From assembly GCF_000251145.1 (NCBI RefSeq), contig NZ_AIDW01000004.1, positions 1 to 64,000 of the forward strand: a DNA stretch of 64,000 nt, in the 5' to 3' direction. The translations under genes were made by a program, and so were the position numbers. Below the pieces are notes generated by a model that saw only the letters and a program-made list of their open reading frames with translations, was not told the origin of the DNA and made no database searches. The stretch's first letter is position 1. The number at the start of each line of letters is the position of its first letter. This document shows positions 58,435-64,000 of this stretch, piece by piece. The DNA comes from Sphingomonas sp. PAMC 26621. Lineage in GTDB: Bacteria > Pseudomonadota > Alphaproteobacteria > Sphingomonadales > Sphingomonadaceae.

Positions 58435-59337
58435 ATGTCCGAGTCGATCGCACGCAACACCGCGCTCACCTTGTCCGCCGAACATGCGGCGACGACGTCG
58501 AGCGGGTACGCGATGTTGCTGGTGATGGTTGCCGCGATCGGGCTGGCCGCGTTCGGTGTGACCGGCCTTAGCCAGGAGTCGGATTTCGGCGGTGTGATGA
58601 TCACCGCCGCGGCGCTGGTCTGCGTGTTCGTTGCAGGCGGTTTCTACATGCAGCAACCCAATCAGGCGACCGCGATCACGCTGTTCGGCGCGTATAAGGG
58701 GACCGATCGCAAGACCGGCCTGCGATGGGTATTGCCGTGGCTCGGGCGCAAACGCGTCTCCTTGCGCGCGAACAACATGATTTCGGAGCGACTCAAGGTC
58801 AACGACCTGCGCGGCAACCCGATCGAGATCGCCGCGCAGGTTGTCTGGCGTGTCACCGATACCGCGCAGGCGCTGTTCGACATCGACGATTACAAGGCGT
58901 TCGTGATCGTCCAGATCGAGGCGGCGGTGCGCACGATCGGCGCGCGCTATCCGTATGACGATTACGAGCATCAGGAAGTCACGCTGCGCGGCAACCATGA
59001 CCACGTCGCACAGGAACTCCGCACCGAGCTGATCGCGCGGCTGGTGACGGCGGGGATCACGGTCGACGAATGCGGTTTCACGCATCTGGCCTATGCCCCC
59101 GAGATCGCGGGCGCGATGCTGCGGCGGCAGCAGGCACAGGCAGTAGTCGCCGCCCGCAAGACGCTGGTCGAGGGCGCGGTCGGGATGGTCGAGATGGCGC
59201 TCGACCTGTTGTCCGCAAAGGGTGTGGTCGAATTGGACGACGAGCGCCGCGCGGCGATGGTGTCCAACCTGATGGTCGTGCTGTGCGGCGAGCGCGATAC
59301 GCAGCCGGTCGTCAACACCGGCTCGCTGTACCAATAG
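58435..59337 (+). CDS. SPFH/Band 7 domain membrane protein
   Basis: A 300-residue protein. Two hydrophobic segments come first (GYAMLLVMVAAIGLAAFGV, about residues 23-41, and GVMITAAALVCVFVAGGFYM, about 53-72), then an SPFH domain (about 75-250) with QPNQATAITLFGAYKGTDRKTG, GLRWVLPW, and IAAQVVWRVTDTAQALFDID, and a helical tail with RRQQAQAVVAARKTLVEGAV. SPFH proteins form membrane cages or scaffolds that hold proteases or keep membrane microdomains. It heads a three-gene unit with a small ribbon-helix-helix protein 10 bases downstream and a small membrane protein. ATG 58435 follows GGGAGG. Function in this cell is unknown. Confidence 0.9.
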   Translation: MSESIARNTALTLSAEHAATTSSGYAMLLVMVAAIGLAAFGVTGLSQESDFGGVMITAAALVCVFVAGGFYMQQPNQATAITLFGAYKGTDRKTGLRWVLPWLGRKRVSLRANNMISERLKVNDLRGNPIEIAAQVVWRVTDTAQALFDIDDYKAFVIVQIEAAVRTIGARYPYDDYEHQEVTLRGNHDHVAQELRTELIARLVTAGITVDECGFTHLAYAPEIAGAMLRRQQAQAVVAARKTLVEGAVGMVEMALDLLSAKGVVELDDERRAAMVSNLMVVLCGERDTQPVVNTGSLYQ

Positions 59338-59347
59338 GCGCGGGTCC

Positions 59348-59557
59348 GTGACGGCTCCGCCCAGGAAGGCGTTCGCGCTCCGGCTCGACCCCGCGCTCCA
59401 TGCGGCGGTCGAACGGCTGGCGGCGGGCGAATTGCGGAGCGTCAACGCGCAGGTCGAATGCCTGCTGCGCGAAGCCCTCGCGCGGCGGGGGGTAAAGCTG
59501 GACGTGCCGAATCCGCCCCGCCGCGGGCGGCCACCCAAGGAGAATGACGATGGCTAA
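59348..59557 (+). CDS. Arc-type ribbon-helix-helix small protein
   Basis: A 69-residue protein with AFALRLDPALHAAVERLAAG and ELRSVNAQVECLLREALARRG, the strand-helix-helix of Arc/MetJ-type DNA-binding proteins. The C-terminus is basic and Pro/Arg-rich (NPPRRGRPPKEN), a possible extra DNA contact. GTG 59348 is the best start; it follows the SPFH stop by 10 bases and its end overlaps the next gene by 8 bases. It may bind the AT-rich palindrome upstream of the operon and repress it. The same SPFH-Arc order occurs in other proteobacteria, from memory. Confidence 0.8.
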   Translation: MTAPPRKAFALRLDPALHAAVERLAAGELRSVNAQVECLLREALARRGVKLDVPNPPRRGRPPKENDDG

Positions 59558-59795
59558 TTCAGACGATGGCTATTGGTTTGCGCCCAAGGCGTTCGGGATC
59601 GGCGCGACCCCGGTGACATGGCAGGGCTGGGCGCTGACGCTCGGATTCGTGGCGCTTGCGGTGCTCGACATGACCCGCATGCCGAACCGCGTCGCGCGGA
59701 TCGGGGTGCTGGTCGCGCTGTTGCTGCTGTTCGCGCTGGTGGCGATCCGCAAGACGCGTGGCGGCTGGAGCTGGCGTTGGGGCGGGCGAGGGTAG
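59550..59795 (+). CDS. Small membrane protein of the SPFH operon
   Basis: An 81-residue protein with two membrane helices (WQGWALTLGFVALAVLDM, about 24-41, and IGVLVALLLLFALVAI, about 51-66) and a basic Trp-rich tail (RKTRGGWSWRWGGRG). I chose ATG 59550 because AAGGAGA lies eight bases upstream; an ATG at 59544 would be too close. It overlaps the end of the Arc-like gene by eight bases, so translation is coupled. I cannot name a family. It may be a partner of the SPFH protein in the membrane. Confidence 0.72.
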   Translation: MANSDDGYWFAPKAFGIGATPVTWQGWALTLGFVALAVLDMTRMPNRVARIGVLVALLLLFALVAIRKTRGGWSWRWGGRG

Positions 59796-59835
59796 GGGCA
59801 CCACCTCAACCGTTCGGAGGCGAGCCTCGTGCGAT

Positions 59836-60711
59836 TTACCCCAGCGCCGCATCCAGCAGCTTCGCCAGCCGCAGTCCGCCGCGCTCGACCTCGAGCCGCG
59901 CGACCGGAACCAGCGTCTCGATCGTCGCCTCGTCGAGCGTCACGCGTTCGGGGGTCGGCGCACATGGGTCCGCCATTACGCTGGCGTAGGTCGAGTCATG
60001 CGCGACCTGCCAGCTTTCGCGGCTCCAGTCGGTGACGTTGCCCGCCGCGATCCTCGCGCGCACCGCGGGCGCGTAGCGGTGCACCAGCCCCGGCCCCGAC
60101 GTGATCGCGCGCTCGGCGAGCAGCCCGTCCCACACCGAATGGAGGTTGAGCCGCGGCGGGGCATAATGGTCGTACGACGCCTTGACGTCGTTGCCGCCCT
60201 TGTCGTCCTTTTCGCCCGCATGGAGCGGCTGGTGCAGGTCGCCGACGAAGTGGATCAGGAACACCAGCGCCTCGACGCGGTCCTTCGCCGGGGCACGACG
60301 GTCCTTGAGCGTGGCGACATCGCGCGTGATCTGCGCCGAGACGCAATTGCCGTCCTTGCACGCGTCGGTGAGCGAGAAGGGGCGGCAGATGCTGACGTCC
60401 TGGAAATGCCAGGTGTAGGCATAGCCGAAGCGTGGCTTGCCGTCCGCGCCCTTGATCGGCTTGATGCAATCCGCCCAGGTGCTTGCCTCGGTCATCGTCC
60501 CCGCCTTGCAGGTCGGCGTCTCGAGCAGCGCCTGTTGCTTGAGCAAGCGGCGGATCGCGATGCGGGTCTGCGGGCGAATGTTGGCCTCGGCGATCTGCGC
60601 GATCGTCTGGTGGCCATATTCCCAATAGGCAGCGGCAGGCGCTGCGCTGCTCGCGGCGAACAGGGTGGCGGCAGCGACAAGCGCTGGGCGAACGCGACGG
60701 ATACTGGTCAT
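59836..60711 (-). CDS. S1/P1-type nuclease, secreted
   Basis: A 291-residue zinc nuclease with a signal peptide (to APAAA, cut before YWEYG; the N-terminal Trp of the mature form is a zinc ligand in this family). WEYGHQTIAQIAE gives the first His, FLIHFVGDLHQPLHAG the HxxxD and HxxxH ligands, and GGNDVKASYDHY and NLHSVWDG further ones. It would degrade single-stranded DNA/RNA or remove 3'-phosphates in the periplasm or outside. ATG 60711 is well supported. It is monocistronic, convergent with the SPFH operon across 40 bases with no visible terminator. Confidence 0.9.
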   Translation of the reverse strand: MTSIRRVRPALVAAATLFAASSAAPAAAYWEYGHQTIAQIAEANIRPQTRIAIRRLLKQQALLETPTCKAGTMTEASTWADCIKPIKGADGKPRFGYAYTWHFQDVSICRPFSLTDACKDGNCVSAQITRDVATLKDRRAPAKDRVEALVFLIHFVGDLHQPLHAGEKDDKGGNDVKASYDHYAPPRLNLHSVWDGLLAERAITSGPGLVHRYAPAVRARIAAGNVTDWSRESWQVAHDSTYASVMADPCAPTPERVTLDEATIETLVPVARLEVERGGLRLAKLLDAALG

Positions 60712-60836
60712 GAACCGCGCTTTAGGCGTCTGGCGGAATTGGCGAAAGCAGGAATGATGGCGGTTCGGATGCCGATCGCGGCCACGACCTTCCGTCGCCG
60801 CCCGCCGCAGTCAACCGAACGGTCCGCGGTGGCGGT

Positions 60837-61853
60837 TCAGCGTGAACCCGCGACCGGCCCGGTCGATTCCCGCACCACCAGCTCGAACGGCAGCTCGCGT
60901 TGCTCCGCCGGCGCGTCCGCCTCGACCGGCGCGAGCAGCAGGTCCGCCGCCTGATACGCCATGTCGCGCGTCGGCTGGCGGATCGTGGTGAGGGGCGGCC
61001 AGACGAACCCCGCCATCTCGGTATCGTCGAACCCCGCGATCGAGAGCTGCTCGGGGACCTTCAGTCCGCGCCGATGCGCGGTGGTCAGCGCCCCCGCCGC
61101 CATGTCGTCGCTCGACGCGAAGATCGCGGTCGGTGGCTCGGGCAGGTCGAGCAGCACCGCCGCCGCCGCTGCGCCCGAGGCGAAGTCGTAGCTTCCGTCA
61201 CGGACCAGCGCGGGGTCGAACGCAACGTCTTGCACACTCAGCGCGCGCGCATAGCCCCGCAGCCGTTGCGCGCTGGTCGCATAGCTCGGGTGCCCCGCGA
61301 TGAACCCGATCCGGCGATGCCCGAGCGAGAGGACATGCGCGGTCATCACTCCGGCGGCGGCCTCATTGTCGATGAAGGTCGCGGGGCCAAGCTCGGGGCC
61401 GCTCCCGGGCGAGACCCGCACGAACCGCACCCCGCGCCGCGCGAGCAGGTCGAGCACGTCGGGATTGTCCGACACCGGGGGCGTGAGGATCAGCCCGTCG
61501 ACATGCGTCGCGTCGACCAGGCTTTCGAGCTCGTCGAGCAGGGTGGTGGCGTTGCGGTCATACGGCTGCGCGATCATCCGCACCCCGTCCTGCACGCAGC
61601 GGTCGCGGATTCCCGACTGCATTTCGTAGACGTAATAGGGGCTGGGGTTGTCGCAGATCAGCGCGATCTGGAAGCTGCGCCGCCCGGCGAGCGAGCGCGC
61701 GGCGGTGCTCGGGCGGAACTTGAGGTCTGCCACCGCCGCCTGGACCCGCGCGCGGGTTTCCGCGCCGACATAACGTTCGTTGTTGAGCACGCGCGAGACG
61801 GTCTTGATCGACACGCCCGACACCCGCGACACGTCCTTGATCGTTACGCGCAA
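60837..61853 (-). CDS. LacI-family transcriptional regulator
   Basis: A 338-residue LacI regulator. The DNA-binding domain is at residues 2-55 (VTIKDVSRVSGVSIKTVSRV with the LacI helix-turn-helix and hinge RPSTAARSLAG), followed by a sugar-binding domain of the periplasmic fold (GFIAGHPSYATSAQRLRG; AIFASSDDMAAGAL; IAGFDDTEMAGFVWPPLTTI). The frame begins with TTG 61853, since no ATG or GTG lies nearer to the family start; the ribosome site is weak. No sugar operon is next to it (PhoD upstream, nuclease downstream), so its target is likely elsewhere, perhaps a carbohydrate regulon such as the one at 22-31 kb. Confidence 0.9.
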   Translation of the reverse strand: MRVTIKDVSRVSGVSIKTVSRVLNNERYVGAETRARVQAAVADLKFRPSTAARSLAGRRSFQIALICDNPSPYYVYEMQSGIRDRCVQDGVRMIAQPYDRNATTLLDELESLVDATHVDGLILTPPVSDNPDVLDLLARRGVRFVRVSPGSGPELGPATFIDNEAAAGVMTAHVLSLGHRRIGFIAGHPSYATSAQRLRGYARALSVQDVAFDPALVRDGSYDFASGAAAAAVLLDLPEPPTAIFASSDDMAAGALTTAHRRGLKVPEQLSIAGFDDTEMAGFVWPPLTTIRQPTRDMAYQAADLLLAPVEADAPAEQRELPFELVVRESTGPVAGSR

Positions 61854-61923
61854 TTCCTGTGCCCCCCGCGGCCACCCCCGGGCCTGCGCCCGGTGTGCCG
61901 CAGCGGGCGCGGAACGGCAACCT

Positions 61924-63549
61924 TCACGCCATGATATTGCGCCCGCGGTGGACCGTCGCGCTATGCCCGACGCGACCGGCGGAAGACTTCGCCTTGATCG
62001 TGTCGACCATGATCCAGTCGTTTTTGACGGTTGCAGGCGTCAGCGTCATCGCCATGTAGCCGCGGCGACTGGTGTCGCACCATTTGAGCTCAGGGTTGGC
62101 CCGGACCAGCGCCGCTGCGACGATCTTGGGGTCGGTCCGGCTCGCCGCTTCATAGCCCGGCGACGTGACCGCATGCCCGGCAAACTCGACGCCCACGGGC
62201 TTGCCGTCCTGCCCGAGATCATAGGCCCAGGCATTGTGGCTGTCGCCCGACAGCACGACGAGGTTCGCGCCGAGGCCCTGCGCCTTGCGCAGGAAGCGTG
62301 CGCGCGCTGCGGGATAGCCGCCCCAATTGTCGTAGTTGAACGGCAGCCCGACCTTCGCCGCTGCCACCCCAGCGAGCAGATAGCCGCGCGCGCGCTCCGG
62401 CGAATCGGGGGAGAGCCAGCTCATCGCCTCGGCCGGCATTACCGTCTGCCCCATGATCGTCCCGAAGCCGACGACCTGCCATTGCTGCCCCTGCCTGACC
62501 GACCCGGCCATCGCATGCGCCAGCCAGCTTTCCTGTTGCGACCCCATCATAGTGACACCGGGGTCCATCCAAGCGCCGTCGCGGAATGCTTTCAGCGCGG
62601 CGGTCGGGTCGGTCGAGGCAAACAAGGGCGCGACGTCGGGCTGTTTCGTCCGCGCAAGCAGCCGCGTCTCGGTGCGGAACAGCGTGGCGAGCGTGCCGAT
62701 CTCATACGCCTTCCACGGCTCGTCGGAGACCGGCATCCACTCGCGATACGCCGTGATCGACGCGGCCCGCCGGGCATTCCAGTCGCCTTCGTTCGGCTGG
62801 TGGTTCTGCGCCCCGCCTTCCCAGCTGTCGTTCGACGATTCGTGATCGTCCCACTGGACGATCATCGGATGCCTGGCGTGGAGCGCCATCAGGTCCGGAT
62901 CGCTGCGGTAGCTGCCATAGCGCAGTCGGTAATCCGCGAGATGCAGCAGCTCGGTCGTGGGGAGGGGCACGCGCCCGGCGACCTGGTCCTTCACCGCGGG
63001 ATAATCACCCGTTTCATATTCGTAGAAATAGTCGCCGAGATGGATCGCGAGATCGATGTCGTCGCGCGCGGCGGCGTGCGCATAGGCGTTGAAATAGCCG
63101 TACGGCATGTTGGAGCAGGAGAAGGTGACGGTGCGGAAGCGCTCGACCGGGCCGACCGGGAGCGTCTTGGTCGTTCCGACCGGCGAGAATGTGCCATCGG
63201 GCGCGACGAAGCGGTAATGATAGCGCGTGCCGGGCTTGAGATTGTCGACCGTGATCTTGGCGGTGAAATCGCGCCACGCCCCGGTGATCTGCGCGCCGCC
63301 CGAAACGATGCGGGCGAAATCGGGCGTTTCCGCAATTTCGGCGCGCAGTTCGGCGGTGTCGCCGGTCGCGGGGACATAGCGGGTCCACAGCAGCATCGTG
63401 TCGCTGCCGGGCTCGCCGCTCGCGACCGAATGGGTGAAGCCGCGTGCCTGCGTGACGTTGGGGCTCTGCGCGAAGCCGGGCACCGCGAACGCGCCGAGGC
63501 CGAGCGACCCCGTCAGAAGGAGTGAGCGGCGGTCGATCTGGGCGGTCAT
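61924..63549 (-). CDS. phoD: Alkaline phosphatase D family protein (PhoD)
   Basis: A 541-residue PhoD-type phosphodiesterase/phosphatase exported by the Tat route: MTAQIDRRSLLLTGSLGLGA with the twin arginines. It shows FTHSVASGEPGSDTMLLWTR and GTRYHYRF in the N-terminal Ig-like domain, then metal-site blocks FSCSNMPYGYFNAY, LAIHLGDYFYEYE, PMIVQWDDHESSNDSWEGG (near 260) and VLSGDSHNAWAYDL (near 430). The enzyme uses Fe/Ca and releases phosphate from monoesters or diesters in the periplasm. ATG 63549 is the family start; the longer frame upstream is not real. No Pho-box was identified. Confidence 0.92.
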   Translation of the reverse strand: MTAQIDRRSLLLTGSLGLGAFAVPGFAQSPNVTQARGFTHSVASGEPGSDTMLLWTRYVPATGDTAELRAEIAETPDFARIVSGGAQITGAWRDFTAKITVDNLKPGTRYHYRFVAPDGTFSPVGTTKTLPVGPVERFRTVTFSCSNMPYGYFNAYAHAAARDDIDLAIHLGDYFYEYETGDYPAVKDQVAGRVPLPTTELLHLADYRLRYGSYRSDPDLMALHARHPMIVQWDDHESSNDSWEGGAQNHQPNEGDWNARRAASITAYREWMPVSDEPWKAYEIGTLATLFRTETRLLARTKQPDVAPLFASTDPTAALKAFRDGAWMDPGVTMMGSQQESWLAHAMAGSVRQGQQWQVVGFGTIMGQTVMPAEAMSWLSPDSPERARGYLLAGVAAAKVGLPFNYDNWGGYPAARARFLRKAQGLGANLVVLSGDSHNAWAYDLGQDGKPVGVEFAGHAVTSPGYEAASRTDPKIVAAALVRANPELKWCDTSRRGYMAMTLTPATVKNDWIMVDTIKAKSSAGRVGHSATVHRGRNIMA

Positions 63550-63639
63550 CTTGAGGCTCCTGCTGATACAACGCCGCTCTTGCCGCGCGGATATGGCGTG
63601 TTCGTGACAGTACCGAAACCGCATGCTAGCGCCTGCGGG

Positions 63640-64000
63640 ATGGAGCCAACCGTTCCCGTGCGTATCGGTCTGCCGCTCCGGCTTTTCGCCGCGGTGTTCG
63701 TGGTGTTCGCGCTGCTGGCGCTGCTGCGACCGATCGATCACGACGAAAGCCAGTATGTCGCCGCAGCGGTGCTGAGCGCGCATGGGTATCTGCCGTATCG
63801 CGATTACGCCTATCTGCAGACCCCGCTCCAGCCGTTGCTGTTCGCGCCGCTCGCCTGGGTCGCGGGGGCATGGGCGTGGCCGGTGCTGCGGCTGACCAAT
63901 GTGGTGCTGGGGGCGGCCCTGGTCGGGTGCGTCTGGCGGGCGAGCCGTGAGGCGGGGGCGGGGGCGCGGATCGCGTTTTGGGCGGCGGTGCTGTTCGCGA
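63640..64000 (+). CDS. Membrane glycosyltransferase-like protein (partial, runs off the window)
   Basis: A reading frame starting ATG 63640 (MEPTVPVRIGLPLRLFAAV) stays open to the right edge for 120 codons. It shows a first helix (LFAAVFVVFALLALL), then PIDHDESQYVAAAVLSAHG, the D-E motif of GT39/GT83-type mannosyl or arabinosyl transferases on the first periplasmic loop, and LPYRDYAYLQTPLQPLLFAP, then further hydrophobic stretches. Such enzymes use polyprenyl-phosphate sugars. It is divergent from phoD by 90 bases. Only the N-terminus is visible, so the family call is provisional. Confidence 0.7.
   Translation, partial: MEPTVPVRIGLPLRLFAAVFVVFALLALLRPIDHDESQYVAAAVLSAHGYLPYRDYAYLQTPLQPLLFAPLAWVAGAWAWPVLRLTNVVLGAALVGCVWRASREAGAGARIAFWAAVLFA

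Noticed and set aside
1..64000. CRISPR arrays, insertion sequences, prophage or integrase genes
   Set aside because: I looked for spaced direct repeats and for transposase, integrase and phage structural motifs and found none.

Overview
The window is high-GC bacterial chromosome. Its gene content suggests a sphingomonad-type alphaproteobacterium (Sphingomonas, Novosphingobium or a relative). The pointers are a CarD regulator next to a 7Fe ferredoxin, a class I PHA synthase beside a phasin, a large TonB-dependent receptor, a ManD-type mannonate dehydratase with the residues of the Novosphingobium enzyme, a LexA box of the alphaproteobacterial GAAC-N7-GAAC type, and many palindromic intergenic repeats. 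This assignment is inference; there is no rRNA in the window. I saw no prophage, insertion sequence or CRISPR array. There is one tRNA gene, tRNA-Gln(CTG).

Layout. 1-6 kb: end of a probable helicase, an S4 RNA-binding protein, fdxA, carD, two GIN-domain envelope proteins, DUF1489, mgtE and a cyclophilin. 6-12 kb: a LysR regulator, a candidate small RNA, a CDC48/p97-like double AAA ATPase broken by a one-base frameshift, an MFS carrier and a phospholipase D-type protein. 12-19 kb: rpoZ, rlmE, a Ppx/GppA phosphatase, two glycosyltransferases on either side of tRNA-Gln, ccmAB and a small metallopeptidase. 19-22 kb: pterin dehydratase, a PepSY/DUF2946 metal-related pair and a GFA-type protein. 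22-31 kb: a hexuronate/oligosaccharide locus with a GntR-FCD regulator and operator, manD, an MFS symporter, a GH31 glycosidase, and then an outer-membrane protein and a TonB-dependent receptor on the other strand.

31-45 kb: LexA-controlled imuB that lacks its usual partners, a HerA-like ATPase, a TonB-like protein, thioesterase/TauE, an aminotransferase, phaC and phasin with strong palindromes before the phasin gene, clpS, a Crp/Fnr regulator, murA, ubiG and lysC. 45.5-47.8 kb: two adjacent genes I could not assign, in sequence that looks less GC-rich than its surroundings. 47.8-53 kb: housekeeping oxidoreductases, a FitA-like antitoxin followed by a frameshifted PIN toxin, and an ABC exporter. 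53-58 kb: the complete ybgC-tolQRAB-pal envelope operon. 58-64 kb: repeats, an SPFH / ribbon-helix-helix / small membrane protein operon with an AT-rich operator-like element, an S1/P1 nuclease, a LacI regulator, PhoD, and the start of a multi-pass membrane protein.

Recurring themes. Genes are packed tightly: I counted five GTGA and two ATGA four-base stop/start overlaps between well-supported genes, which suggests translational coupling. Several families of inverted repeats sit in intergenic spaces, mostly just after gene ends. Two genes, the CDC48-like ATPase and the VapC-like toxin, each lack exactly one base. This can be real decay or assembly indels, and it needs raw reads to settle.
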